Assembly: GCA_950295325.1 (NCBI GenBank)
Contig: OX485804.1
Location: 37,944,001-38,008,000, forward strand
DNA: 64,000 bases
DNA from: Polytrichum commune
Lineage: Eukaryota; Streptophyta; Polytrichopsida; Polytrichales; Polytrichaceae
Reading direction: 5' to 3'
Below the pieces are notes generated by a model that searched no databases, was not told the DNA's origin, and worked only from the letters and a program-made list of their open reading frames with translations. The translations under genes and the position numbers were made by a program. This document shows, piece after piece, positions 1 through 12,434 of this stretch (positions are counted from its first letter, which is position 1; each line of letters opens with the position of its first letter).

Positions 1-1350
1 AAGTAATTGTTTTAGTTCAATTCTATGTCATTCTAGTTAGAAACGGTATGTTTTATGAAAAAAACAAATCATCAAATTTAGTCACCACTTTTAACTATGT
101 CATAGGTACTGTGTATATCTACTCATGAAAAAACATTGATAAAATTTTGACCCATTTTGGTGGTGCAGCTTACGAAAAGAAGATTTTTTTTGGTCGCACG
201 TGGTGTTCAACTTGACAATGGAGTGATCTACCCGTGAGCATATATTAAGGAATGATCCTTATAACACATTAGTTGTCATGTGCTTTGTGCTAAGGTGTAT
301 GGCAATGTCGTGGGCAATTCCCACTCCGCATACATTCTTAGCCACTAAATTGGATTAGGAATATCTAATCTAACAATTGCAAATCACGAAGATGATGAGT
401 TCAAATTCTAACATTGGGACGAGCAAAAGTTAGAGGAGGTCTTCTTCAAGTGATCACATAGGTTTTAATGATGGTGTTAACTTTGATTGTCCCCGGTTGC
501 ATACCCATCAACTTTCATGCCATCCTTGATGTCAAGGGCATTCAAGTCCACTCTCACCAACATTTAAATAATAAATGAAGCACTTGTATGCGGAAGCCAA
601 TTCCATAATGCGGTTTTGGGAAGAAGCTTCTTTTGAAAAAAAATTGATCGTCGCAAAGTGGAAGTTCTCAAGTTAAAGTAGCTAATGAATTTGGATAATG
701 GAATGGATGAGGACCCTAGATAGAAGGGTTGAAGCAAGAAGAGTGGACGAAATAGTGACTTCACCCCTTTAATTTCGAGAATTTCTTCCCAAGAGAATGA
801 GAATGATGCAAATTTGAGCATCGGTATGATCAAATAATAAGTAAGGGTGCCCTCCCTTGCATTCTTATGAATATAACTCCAATTCTTGTAGGAGAAAATA
901 ATACATACAACATATGGAAAATGCATTTAATTGCAACCATCAAACTTTCATTTGGGTGTACTTTTATTATGTAAAAAATAATTAAAATCTAAGAGAGGGT
1001 TTCAACACATGCGTAGTTGTCATCAATGTGTATGTTTGACAAAAAAATTGGAAGTTTTTCACTTTTGACATGCAAAAACTCGCAAAAAAAAAATGTACGT
1101 CAATTGACATGCACAATATAGAAGTTGACACATACTATGACTTGTGAAGAGAAAAAACACACGTTAATTGACACGCTAGAAATGGAAATGTCACATATTA
1201 CTAGGCAAATTAAGTACTATAAATTGCAGCTCAAGTATCCGGAAAACATAACCCATAATAGCAGAAAAACTTCTTGCACTCGCTCATATTTAAGTTCAAC
1301 CTTGTTCTTGTAATTTCCTTTGTAACCGGGAAGGCTCTATAACTGAGAAG
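1..1350. other. AT-rich intergenic DNA, no gene recognised
   Basis: Both strands carry only short frames with no motif I recognise. No terminal inverted repeat or tandem array was noticed. The last about 90 bases lead into the peroxidase fragment and may hold its decayed leader. Confidence 0.5.
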
Positions 1351-1455
1351 GTGGTCAGAGAGGTGGTGGAGGCTAAGTACAAGGCCGACAATACCATTGT
1401 TCCTAGTCTCTTACGGATGTGTTTCCATGATTGTTTTGTGTGGATATGTGAATGA
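1351..1455 (+). pseudogene. Class III peroxidase, N-terminal fragment
   Basis: Frame +1 reads VVREVVEAKYKAD, then SLLRMCFHDCFV, then hits a stop four codons later. LLRxxFHDCFV is the distal-haem active-site signature of secreted plant class III peroxidases, containing the catalytic Arg and His, and the preceding VVREVV...A...I..S is the usual helix in front of it. An intact enzyme is about 320 residues; only about 30 remain. The expected NGCDAS continuation is replaced by WICE-stop, with no haem-binding proximal-His region downstream. This is a dead fragment, either relic or captured. Family identification is confident; function is absent. Confidence 0.75.
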
Positions 1456-2604
1456 ACAATTTGCCCTAGCATATCTCAAAGATGTGATGCTTTGGCTAAT
1501 TAAATATTGGGTTAATTTTGAGGCGTCTCAGCTTGACATTGGGATGATTTGAGATAGACTTTGCATAGTGCAGAGATCCCCTTCAAATTGAGTTTAATGT
1601 ACAATGTACAACTCATAATGCATGAATTGAAGCTAGATTGGAAGCACTATTGTTGTTGGGTTTGTGATTTGAATGGCATCATCATTCACAAATCCCTAAA
1701 GTTCATCACGTACCCTAGGCCAGCGGTAGATAATCCACTCTCACCAGTGGCACCGCCTACATATGTGATACATATTTTTTTATGGTCAATTCCTAAGTCA
1801 CGTGATTTGAAGTTTTTAATGTTGTGCAATAACTTGAACTTGAAGACCCTTGATGCTCTTATGCGGGTCTCTCTATTGTGGGCTTCAAGTGGATGCAATG
1901 GATTGGGCTATCATTTTTAACATTTGGAGAAACATGCGAGACCAAATGATACTTACGTTCGGTTGATGGTTTTTTTTTTTGTTACAAATCAAGATTATAT
2001 TCTGATTATCCAAAATATTAAATTTTCTAAAATATTGTGGAACCCAAAATTGAGGTGAGAGTTTAGAATAAAGTGTATATGTCAACTAACATTCATTTAT
2101 GTTTTTGAAAACATCACGTGACACTTTGAATTTGAAGTTGAATGTCAAATGAAATTTGTCAAACATACACATTGGTTGTCATAGTAGGCCATAGTTTTGG
2201 AGTCAAAGCTTACGAATCTTCTAGGTCTAAAAGGGGCTCCATGACAACCTATTGCTAGTGAGTTTCCTATTCCGAGGAGTCTACAATCTCTCTCCCTCCA
2301 TGGATCCTATAATTCACCATGGCATTACTTGCACTTTAACATTCTTTTTAGTCTTCGGTAATTTGGTGGTAATTAGGGACAACTTGTTTCGAGGATTTAT
2401 CCCCTAAGAGTGCATTAATTACTTGCCAATGGGGCACCCTTCATCCTTACACAAAAAAATGATGTGAAAGCACAATTACGAAATTCAAATGCAATATTGT
2501 GGATTTAGTGACCTTCATATGGTGCTCAACCACATACAAGTTGTTCGTTCAACTCACTGCAATGAGGGGAACGAACGGGAGCTCAAGAGCGAGGAGGGAG
2601 TTGC
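1456..2604. other. Intergenic DNA, no gene recognised
   Basis: A 119-codon frame at 1561-1920 and an antisense frame over it show no motifs or codon bias. I see nothing else here. Confidence 0.45.
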
Positions 2605-2628
2605 GGTAGTAGTAGTAGTAGTAGTAGT
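2605..2628. repeat. (GTA)n microsatellite
   Basis: About eight tandem GTA/TAG triplets in a locally G-rich stretch. Confidence 0.9.
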
Positions 2629-2753
2629 TGGAAGCAGAACACTGAGGCAACTGAAGCTCATCATTTGAGGCATTTTGGAGATGACCATAGTTAAGGAGAT
2701 GTAGGCACAACAACAAAGTGTTGTTCGATAGAGAGCGCTTGCTGCTACAAACT

Positions 2754-3340
2754 GATCACACTGGTCAATTCAGACACCATCCCTTGGCATCTCCAGCTGT
2801 AATAGTGTGAAAAGCGGTGGGCCAACATCTATTTCTCAACATAATCTCCAACAATTTCGCAGTTAGAACCGGATGAAAATTTTGGTGTGGTCGGATTCAC
2901 ACCAGCCAGTTTACACATCATTTGTCGGCGTCTCCGGCTGCAATAGTGTGAAAAGTGGTGGGCCAACATCTATTTCTCAACAATTTCATGTATGAAACCG
3001 GACATACAAATTTGGTGTGATCGGGGTATGAGGGGTTGATCACACTAGCCACTTCTGACACCATCTGTCGGCATCCCGGGTTGTAAGAGTGCGAAAAGTG
3101 GTGGGCCAACATCTATTTCTCGATATAATCCCCAACAATTTCACGGCTGGCACTGGATGGAAAGTTTGGTGTGACCGAGACATTAGGGGTTGATCACGCC
3201 GGCCAATTTAGACACCCTCCGTCGGCATCTCTAGTTGTAATAATGTGAAAAGTTATGGACCAACACCTATTTCTCAACATAATCCCCAGCAACCTCACGG
3301 CGACACGGGACGGAAAGTTTGGTGTGATTGGGGCATGCAT
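2754..3340. repeat. Four-copy diverged tandem repeat, about 140-154 bp unit
   Basis: Units begin near 2754, 2894, 3038 and 3192 with variants of GATCACACTGGCCA. Each contains a conserved block TGTGAAAAGTGGTGGGCCAA followed by CATCTATTTCTCAACA, and ends with TTTGGTGTGATCGG. Spacing drifts through small indels. There is no open frame across all copies, so this looks like a small satellite or an intra-element repeat. Confidence 0.85.
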
Positions 3341-4098
3341 GTTGCTAGACCAATAGTGATCCTTGCAGCCACGCCCTTGATCGTCCCCTTAGAAATCTAT
3401 AATTGTTGACAGATAAACGTTTCTTCTTATAAATGAGGGCACAGCTCCTTCGGCTTTTGCGACGTCTTATATTGACACTCTAAAGGAATAACAAAAACTA
3501 ACTCTCTAATTTCTTAAGACCATAACATTATTATTCACATCCATAACAATGTTATGTAGGACTGACAATATTCTACAGAATATTCCCCACATTCAAACTG
3601 ACGTAACCTATACCATGTTCAAGAGAGAATAAAACAACCAAGCGTTGAATAAAAAAGAGCGGAGGATAGGATATTGGTCTAGTTCTTGAGCAGCCTTGAT
3701 GGGTCCTATATAAGTTAGTGTTGCCAAATTCTTCCCATTGGGTTGACGGAGTTTGATGAAAGTGTGACTCAGGAACTTCAGGCAGAGGTACACTTATGTA
3801 AGCAGAACTACACTTTGCATTGACATGACGTTTTAGTAAGTACACACGTGTATTATAATCACAACCCCAACAAAACCCCTCGGCGGGCAGGCGGGCGGGC
3901 AGGCGTAAGTGGCTGTAACTTATGAGGAGCTAAAAGTACTACATGCAGGAGAGTGAGTGTGTATTAGGTCATCTGCACTTTTGGAACCCTTTTTTTAAAA
4001 AATAAAATAAAAATAAAATAAAAATCCATGTACACTATGTACATGTGCTCGAAGATTCCTTTAATTTAGATTTTGAGGTTCCAAAATACTCAGGTCCG
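3341..4098. other. Intergenic DNA with a short GC-rich repeat
   Basis: A (GGCGGGCAGGC)-type short repeat lies near 3880-3905. The 90-codon antisense frame at 3573-3845 has no recognisable motif. Confidence 0.4.
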
Positions 4099-4690
4099 GA
4101 GAGAGGGAATTATCGCACACGAGCGCACCATTCATTCAACACAAAATCTTGACCTCCTATATGTTTGTGGCCAGTTCATCTCCAATGACTTGGACTCGGT
4201 TACGTTTGGGTTCTTTTAAGTTGAATTTGATGTCAAATCGACCAATAAAATGTAATATCTGAGTTGCATACTATTTTAGGGTTTTTAAATTTTTTATTTT
4301 GGATGAATGTGAAGTACGTTCATTTGCAATAATTTTTTGTTTCCCTGGACGTGTACCAACTCAAGTTCCATTGAAGTGAGAGTGTAGGAGCATGAGTGAG
4401 GGGTCGAGTGGCTAGCTCATCAACGATTTTTGTGAGGTCGATCTTTTCGACGTCAAGAAATTTTTGCATACAAGCGCATCTCTCATCCACCCGACATAAA
4501 AGCCTTGAATAGTAGGCACCTTGAAAGTTCCCATTTTCATCGTACTTGACATCGGGATTAGCTTCAAAAGACCCCAAATAAGTCTAGTCCAAGTCACTTG
4601 AGATCAGTTGTCCACAAATTTATAGAGGGTCAAGTTTTCATGTTGGATGAATGAGAGTACACTCGTACGTGATAACTCTCTCTCTATCCC
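4099..4690. mobile_element. Foldback-like element with long inverted arms
   Basis: The left arm (4099-4218) begins GAGAGAGGGAATTATCGCA. The right arm (4566-4690), read on the minus strand, gives GAGAGAGTTATCACGTACGA and continues with the same landmarks: CATTCATCCAAC, then GACC...TATA, then GTGACTTGGACT, then a TTGGGGTCTTTT-like end. The arms are roughly 120 bp and imperfect. A related element lies at 15411-15945. No coding capacity was seen, so this is a non-autonomous, probably Mutator-type MITE. No convincing target duplication was found. Confidence 0.6.
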
Positions 4691-5369
4691 TCCAATTTGT
4701 TTTCTTCATAAAACAAGATTCAAAGTACTATGAGATGAGAAACCTTTACAACACTAGTCAAACATTGGTCGCTGCTCCCTATTCTAATACCATCGGTTTC
4801 AAACTGATCGGAACCGGTGGAAATTCAAGTCCATACATGGTTTTTATGATCTTCAACTCCATATATAGTATGTTGGAGTTAAACACAAATATGTCAATGC
4901 AAGCCATGGGGTATTGTAATTCAAGGTTTATGTCAAGTGCTTTAGATTGTAGCCTATCTCCAAAAGAAAAGAAAATCAAAATTGTCAATTTACGCATGAA
5001 TGAATGCGCAATTCAAGCATGAACCATGTTGGTTTCAATGTGGCTTTATAGGGGGTCAAGTTTTAGGGTTTCATTGAATCCCTAGATGTTGCAATAGGGT
5101 ATGTGCACTCATGGGTATGTCATGTCATGGCATGTATCATTATGACGACCTTTCATAACGAAAGCGAGGCCCGAGCAACAATTTTAATTGACAAGTCGAG
5201 TCCAACTTTGTTTTGAATGTACATTGAACACATCGAATTGACAATCTCCTTTTGTAGGACAATGTCATCAAGTCCCATCTCTCTTTGTAGTGGGTGAGAG
5301 ATGTAGTGGAACCCTTACAATCCCAAAAATAATTCAGTGTGTTTAGTTGTAGAGAAATGCAGTTCAAGA
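4691..5369. other. Intergenic DNA, no gene recognised
   Basis: Overlapping opposite-strand frames at 4651-5022 and 4779-4997 show no motifs. Nothing else was recognised. Confidence 0.4.
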
Positions 5370-5490
5370 TGACCCTTAACTACCGAGTGGTAGTGGAGAG
5401 GTACCTGTTTTTAAATGAAGTGGTTGACGGTTCGATTCCCGCTGTGAAATCTTCTCTCTACATGACGGGAAAAACTAGCTAGATAGGTAG
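5370..5490 (+). mobile_element. tRNA-derived SINE, plus strand
   Basis: The head resembles a tRNA gene: an A-box-like TACCGAGTGG at 5381-5390 and a B box GGTTCGATTCC at 5429-5439, so internal RNA polymerase III promotion is expected. The tail GTGAAATCTTCTCTCTAC then ATGACGGG is shared with the inverted copy at 5800-5962. The cloverleaf is not complete, so this is a SINE rather than a tRNA. The 3' boundary is uncertain; the following ACCCCACCCTGCACC stretch may still belong to it. Confidence 0.7.
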
Positions 5491-5799
5491 AAAGCCAAGA
5501 ACCCATCAACCGCAAGGTAGGCAATAAACCCCACCCTGCACCAAGAGAATTCTTGAGCAGGGTAGGACCAATGACCTCAAATTCACATCGGATTGTCCAA
5601 CGTTGGTTATTTATATATATTTATGTCTAGAATTGAAAATGTGTAAATAATCCTCACCTCACTTTGGTCAAATGTGTCCATTTACATTTGTTACACCATG
5701 TATCATAAATGCCTATCGGGTTTGACACTTAGTAACTATATTGTCAAGCTTCATGTATGTTTCACGCGTCATATCCATTTTATTTTTTTAAAATTTTTG

Positions 5800-5962
5800 A
5801 GACAAAAGGCCGACGGGCCAATGCCAAAGCATAGGAGGCGGTTGACCACCTGGCAAGTTTTCCGTCAAGTAGAGAGGAGATTTCACAGGCAGGATTCGAA
5901 CCGCCAACCTCTTCCTTGAGATTTGGGTATCTCTCCACCATCATCCGGTAGGTTAAGGTCAT
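5800..5962 (-). mobile_element. tRNA-derived SINE, minus strand
   Basis: On the minus strand the sequence starts TGACCTTAACCTACCGGATG, has GGTGGAGAGATACC and a B box GGCGGTTCGAATCC, then GTGAAATCTCCTCTCTAC and TTGACGG. It aligns with the SINE at 5370-5490, which begins TGACCCTTAACTACCGAGTG. The two lie in opposite orientation about 300 bp apart. Confidence 0.7.
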
Positions 5963-8900
5963 CTCGGACCAGTCATATCCATATTGGATGGAGCCTCTAA
6001 AGAGTTTTGTATGTTAGGTCAAAACTTAGTTATCTCAACAAAAGCTGCCTAATCTCATAGGCATACTCTAAATATGTAGTAATGAATCTAAAATATGCAA
6101 AAAGAAGAAGAAGTTAAGAATAAAATCTTTATAAATCTCAACCTCTACAATAAAGAAGGCAAACAATTGTAAATTTAATCAATTAATGTGGCACATTTTC
6201 AGCACTTGTTCTCCCCATGCAAAGGGGGGGGGGTGTCGGGTTAAACATTCTTCATACCATGCACAAACTGATGAGAGTTTTGAGAAATGATATTATTTGA
6301 GGCAAGAGCGTACATAGGACACACAAAGGGCAAATACTATCTTTTTCTCCAGTTTGTACAATTAAAAAGGCTATTGAGAGTTTTAAAGTAGTGGTTGGTG
6401 TACAAAAGGCGAGCCTAAAGTTTAGAGAACACATTGGCAATAGATCCATGTTGTAGGGTCAGATTATTATAAGGTATATTGTATGAATGGATCAAATAGT
6501 CTTCAATATGAGTCGATGGTACCAATTATTTTTCATGATTTGTATTTTGGGTACATCGTGGAGGCATTTATCACATTACATTGAGAACCTCAATATGAAT
6601 ACACGAGTCTATCCACAAGTCTATCCTTTACCACAGGTACGTCACTAGCAAATTATTATAAATAGGGTGAGACCTAAAATAGAATATTCTTCATTTTTGC
6701 AAGAAATTTTGTTGAAAAAATAATCAATGTAACATACCATCATTTCTATTCACAAATTGCTTTATAAATACTATACAATACCCTATAATGTGTTTTTTTG
6801 GTGTAGAACTACATAAAGGATACCGTGTTTAGGATAATACTAAACTTGTAAAATAGGTGAGTTGTTTTACTCACAACCTCAACTCTTGAGCATTTGATTG
6901 TGTTCTTGTAGTGCTCAGTTGTGTTATTGTGGTGTTCCTATATTGTTTAGAAGTATTCTTCTAGTTGTGCTCTTGTGCGAATCATTTTGTATCCCTATCA
7001 TTGTTTGGTGTCTCAATCCTTTGTCAGTATTATATTCTATTCTTTATTGACAAACTTAATAACATAAGCCAACCCATGTCTTATGCTAATGGGTTTCCTT
7101 ATATTACTAAGCATGTTGATAAAGGGTGCCTTGAAATACCACACATGTTGATTGTAAACAACACACAAGAGGTTTTTCAAATTAAAAAAAGACCAACATA
7201 GGGTTAATTTTAAATGGAAAAAAAAATTTAAGTACACATTTCTGAAGGGCGCAAGATAATGGGGTAGAGTAGAAGTTGAAAAAATATATTAATCTAAAAA
7301 ACATTAAAACAACAACAACAACAACAACAACAACAAACTTTTGAGCTAGTGAAGTACTTGCGACCTTTACTTTTATGTATAGTTGTCTTGTATATGGAGG
7401 TGTTATTCCTTGCTCACTCACACGTGTCACAAAGAGTTCCATTGAATAGTGAACTCTTGGGATTGGTCCTTACAATTTCTAGTTTTTGAATTTGATAATG
7501 CCAAAGGCACATACGTAGGGCTTCATGTCTCCTTCAATTCTTACTTGATTTTGACAATCTATCTTGTAGAGCTTCACATGTTGTTCCCATAGACACCGAA
7601 ATCATCTCTTAACTCTTAGCCATTTGGGGCACAATGATCATTCAAAGATCAGGTGCTTCATGTCACATATCAATGTTTTCTCCCTCAATTCTTGGACTTA
7701 TGTAATGAAATTTTATGCTTTTGACCTGCAATTGAAAATGCAATTAGATTGGCCTAGAAGTAGAAGTAGAAGTAGAAGAACATAGAGAGTGGCCAAATTA
7801 ATTTCCACGTGGTATTTACCAATGACACATGGCAAAGATTGAGGGACACATGAATATAGTGGCAAAGTTAATTGTCTAGAGTAACATAGAGCGTGGCCTT
7901 TGTGGAGGGGGAAGCTAGCATGTGAGTGGTGAGTGGGTAACATGAGAAATAAGAATTCTTCTTACAAAGGATTTGTTAAGTTCAAATGGTTTGGCTATAA
8001 ATGAATGCAAGGAGACATTTTGATATTAAGGAAATGGGGCATGTTATAGGAATATTAACATGAACCCATGGAAATTTTTCTATTTTTTGTTGACTATAAA
8101 TCAAAACCATAAATTTAAGGTCTACTCTCAATCCTTGCATGCCCTTTATGAATCAAAAATTTATTAAAATTCTTTCCATCTTTCTAGACTTTTCCAAATT
8201 TTGGTCTTGCAAATGGAATGGAAGTTTAACGAAATTAACGAAAAAACCTTACGGATAGATTGGGGTATTTGGTCCTATCTCAATGCCAGCCCCCCAAATC
8301 GAGGCTTTGTAAAAATGATATAAGACAACAAATAAATGTGGTCCTTTGTAAAACCAATTGTCAAGGGTATTGAATTCCCATGGCCACGTTTTGAAAGTTT
8401 ACTCAATTGATTATTGATATTCTCAAAGATGATCATCTTTTAAAGAAGTGGTTTGTACCTTGTAGTTCGAGTTAACAATTTTGATCTTGGTATTTCTATA
8501 TATATATATTGCTTTAAGTTTAAGCTTATAAATTGCACATTTTCTTGAGTAGTGCCCTAGACGCTTGCAAGTCCAATACACTACACCATAAGGAATCTTC
8601 AGATGACAAACTTTTTCAAATTGGCTCTCGTTGACTAATAAATCATCTTTTGTGATAAGCTAGAGTTCACAAACTTGTTTTAAGATATTGTCAACAACTT
8701 TTTCATATCCTATTAAACTTATTTTTTCCAAATTGGATTTTCATAATCCAAAAGGACCGTATTGAAAGTATAGCTAGGTATATCTCTTTCTCTATTAGCT
8801 CTCAATAATTTGCCTAGATCCATGAATTGAACGTGTGTTTTCAATTCTAGACATTTGATCTTATGCAATTTTAAGTTGAATTACCACTTTAGGATTTGTA

Positions 8901-11474
8901 AAATACAAGAAATAGTTCGTCAATTATTTCTTTTACTTTTGTCTTTCCCAAAGATCTAGTTTATACTTTTCGCTCAAGACTCTAGTCGATCGGGATCTCC
9001 CAACAGACTTCCCTGCCTATTCTTGAATTGACCGAAGCTTTCCCCAGTAGTTGCGCCAAAATGTAATTAGGATTTTGTATATGACAACAAACCAAGGAAA
9101 CACTAGGGGAAGGCTGAAAAGGTGATTTTTATGTCACCTAGGTGTCTCAAATAACTTTTATTATGACAAATAAATAATTATTTCATGTTGTCTTAGGTTT
9201 TGGAGTCACATCTCATTATTTTTATCATAAAGATTTCAAAATCACTCAATCATAGTACATGCATATCATGAGAGTCACTCAATCTCACCATATTTTTGCT
9301 AGACAATACTTTGGCAGTGAGTTAATTTTAATACGACCAAGTGCGGTGCACAAGCCTAGGCACAATCATCGACAACAATCTTGCATAAACTATCCCATTC
9401 GAGTCTCTTTACCAAAGCCAAGGGCACTTTGGTGTAGTCAGTAGTGTCGTATTCATTAAACCCTTTTAGTGTAACTTGAAATCATCCTTCCAAGATTTTC
9501 AGTTCTTATTATTATTAATGTTGGTTTTAATTACATTGTCAAACAATGGTCTTTTACCTGGTCTTGGCCAATTTAATTATCATATGTATGCACAAGGCAA
9601 AACACAACATGGTCAATGATTTAGGAATTGATTTCTTATTTTATCATTTTTATTTGAACTTCGATCTTTTCTCAAGTTATTACTCATTTCAAGTTTCTTC
9701 CCATGGTTAAAAATCTCTAGACTATGGCCTAGCATGCAAAAGTAACATTTTTCTTATGCAATTTCAGAATCAAGTTACTTAATAATGTTTGGAACTTACT
9801 TGAATACAATCTCATTCATTTCTTAAATGCTTCAGTGACCTTTTGGAGCATAGAATCTTTGTAGGATAACCTTTCGGTTGTCGCAAACTATTGTCCTTTC
9901 AATGTTCTTTGTCTCCAAACAATCTCATGGTAGCAATCCAATTAGAATCTACCATATATTCCAATAACATCCACTAGTATTATTCCCATCAATACTACTC
10001 AATATAGAATTATTAAGACAATAGTCTACACGAGGACTACTCCTTGGCTCTTTCAATATTGTCCTTCCATGGCATTGATGCAGGATTTAGGTTAAATTCT
10101 CTAATCAACTATTCATGTGATGACATTGAAGTTTGGATACTTAAAATAATCTTTTGTTTGTAATCATTTACTCACTCTCATATCATACAATAGCCTCTCT
10201 TTATGGGTCAATATAATTTCATAGCAAATTAATGGTTTTAGACCACCATAGTTTTAATTCTCACAATTATCTTGATGTTATGAAAAATTGATAAAATGAT
10301 TAAAGGAAAGGTCAAGTGAGATACAGCTAAGCACTCACTTTCCTAGTGGGAGTTTGAGTGTCCATGTTTGGAGAATGTTTGTGGACACCCTATTCATAAA
10401 TGAGGATGACGAAAGATCCAAGTGTTCAATGTTTTTTGCAACAAGGAGTTGTCATAACATCACACAACTTTTTGGTTGCGTAATATGGGACCATGCACCA
10501 CATGAGCACAATTCTCCTTTCATTATGGGGTCCTCCATGTATGGGAAGCAATCAATTTTGTATACCATGAACTTTATAACATGTAGTTGAGAACTATCAA
10601 AAGTATTTTTCCACGCAATCTCTTTCGTTGAAAAGAGACCATCATGTAGTTGCTTTATAATGTTATGGTCACATATGGCTGCCACATCATTTATTTCAAA
10701 TCATGTGAACAACACCTGATTCAAAGCACCCACAACTTTGAATTAGAGTGGACCTAAATCTATAATTTTTACACTCCTATTTGCTTTGAATTAAAAGTGG
10801 TGTATATCAATATACACCATGTGAGACATGTTGGTATTCAAACAAGAATATAATTAGAAGTCAATCAATGTATAGAAAAACTCATGGGTGTGTCATACGG
10901 CACCATTGTGGTTGTTGGTGTACATCATACCATGACACTTCACTCGGGATTTTCATTTTCATTTATAATTTCATTTTCGTGCAACATAAGGTGGATAATT
11001 TTGCACATCAATCAATGTACTCAAATTACTTGTCCATGCATCATGTCACACCAACGTTGTTGTTGATGATATGCATAAAACTATGTCATTTGTCATGGTC
11101 ACACGTGCCTTCATTAATATAAGAATCATGCCACTTGCGCTCTTCCTTGACATGATGACACTATTATACATGTTTCACTTTAACCCTCATGGAATTTGAT
11201 GATCGGTGTGGTCCACACTATTTCCTATCCAAGCTATCTACATTGATATATGCGATTATATTAACTTCTTGAATAGTTTTCCTTTTACCCATGCAAATTA
11301 CCTTGGATCAAGATAAGTTATAAAAACGTGCACCTTTGTTTATTCGTATGTATAGAAACCTAGATATCAAATCACCAAGCTTGTATCTTGTCCTTGTGGT
11401 AATAACTATTCAAAAATATTGTGGGGCAACCTAATTGCACATATCAGTATAAAATGTAATGGTGCGATGTTTTT
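5963..11474. other. AT-rich intergenic DNA with simple repeats only
   Basis: No gene is recognised in 5.5 kb. A G10 run lies at 6224-6233, an (AGAAGT)n tract near 7756-7778, and a palindrome GGTGTATATCAATATACACC at about 10799-10818. Part of 10650-10680 (TTGCTTTATAATGTTATGG) recurs near 36710, so low-copy dispersed repeats are present. All frames are under 90 codons and lack motifs. Confidence 0.5.
7308..7336. repeat. (AAC)n microsatellite
   Basis: About nine tandem AAC triplets. Confidence 0.9.
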
Positions 11475-12059
11475 AGACCTTGGACAATTTCCAAAATAAC
11501 TATAGTGAACTAGAATGTTTTCAATACATTTTAGGGAACAATTATAGTTAACTAGAAAAATCTCAAACCAATTTGAAGAACAATTATAGTTAACCGAAAA
11601 AAAATTGAGACCAGATTCAAGAACAACTATATTTGACTAACAAAATTCCAAGTATTAGTATATATTCGAAGAAGTACGCCTCTTGATTTGCTTTGATTAA
11701 GGGTCTTTAATATGCTCGGGCCACTGAGGATCATCAAAAAACACATGAATACGACCACTCATAGTGTTGGGCCACTCATAGTGTCGAAACAACCTCCATG
11801 TACACCACCAACACAAATAACACACTAGTGACACTACAACACTCCAACAAAATTCCGTGAATAGGCCGTGCTCAACTTTAGTTAACTACATATTTAGTTA
11901 ACCAAATATGAGTATGGTTAACTATATTTTTTGGCAGACCGAATTTAGGACAACTATAGTTAATTGCATTTTTCGACATGTCAAATCGCGAACACCTATA
12001 GTTACGAAAGGCAACTAGTTAACTAAAAGTTGAATTAGTTGGTAAGTTGTTCAAGGTTT
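11475..12059. mobile_element. ACCTTGGACA-ended MITE, copy 1
   Basis: The left end reads AGACCTTGGACAATTTCC; the right end on the minus strand reads AAACCTTGAACAACTTACC. Flanks GATGTTTTT (11466-11474) and GAAGTTCTT (12060-12068) match at 7 of 9 bases, consistent with an old 9-bp Mutator-type target duplication, although alternative shorter TSD placements exist. The interior has several tandem copies of an ACTATAGTTAACTA-type motif at about 50-60 bp spacing. There is no coding capacity. A relative lies at 31696-32468 and an internal fragment near 29480-29535. Confidence 0.55.
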
Positions 12060-12079
12060 GAAGTTCTTAAACGTGGTAT

Positions 12080-12431
12080 TTGATCTCGAGAGATAGAGAG
12101 GGATTATTGATTTGGACTTCCTTGATTGTTCAACTAGGTTGGGTTGATTCTAGGGTCCACGACCAAGAAACTTCAAAACCGTGTGACCCTAGTAGTCAAA
12201 AGCAAAATATTGTACACAAGGAGTTTACACTAGGGTCTAGGTCAAAGGTACGGAAGAAATAAAGTGATGCTACTGTGGCCTCGCTTTCTTGTCAAATTAT
12301 GTTGATCCTCATTCAAGAATATACTCCGCCCAATTTAGGAAACCAAATATTAAGCTTGGGTCCGATCTTGAGTCCAAATATAATATACTTTAAGGAGTGG
12401 TTTGGTCCCCAAGTTTTTGGGACTTGGACCC
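12080..12431. repeat. Dispersed repeat R2, copy 1
   Basis: Shares a series of blocks with 22735-23060: ACAAGGAGTTTACACTAGGG, AAGGTACGGAA, AAGTGATGCT, AACCAAAT...AAGCTTGGGTCC, GATCTTGAGT and a final CTTGGACCC. The Harbinger MITE at 12435 begins three bases beyond the end of the homologous stretch, so the MITE probably inserted into this repeat. Confidence 0.6.
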
Positions 12432-12434
12432 TAA

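Noticed and set aside
5370-5460. A functional tRNA gene
   Set aside because: The B box is good but the acceptor and anticodon stems do not pair; interpreted as a SINE head.
6680-7240. Possible LTR
   Set aside because: T-rich sequence with TGTT and AACA motifs, but no second copy, primer-binding site or polyprotein was found in the window.
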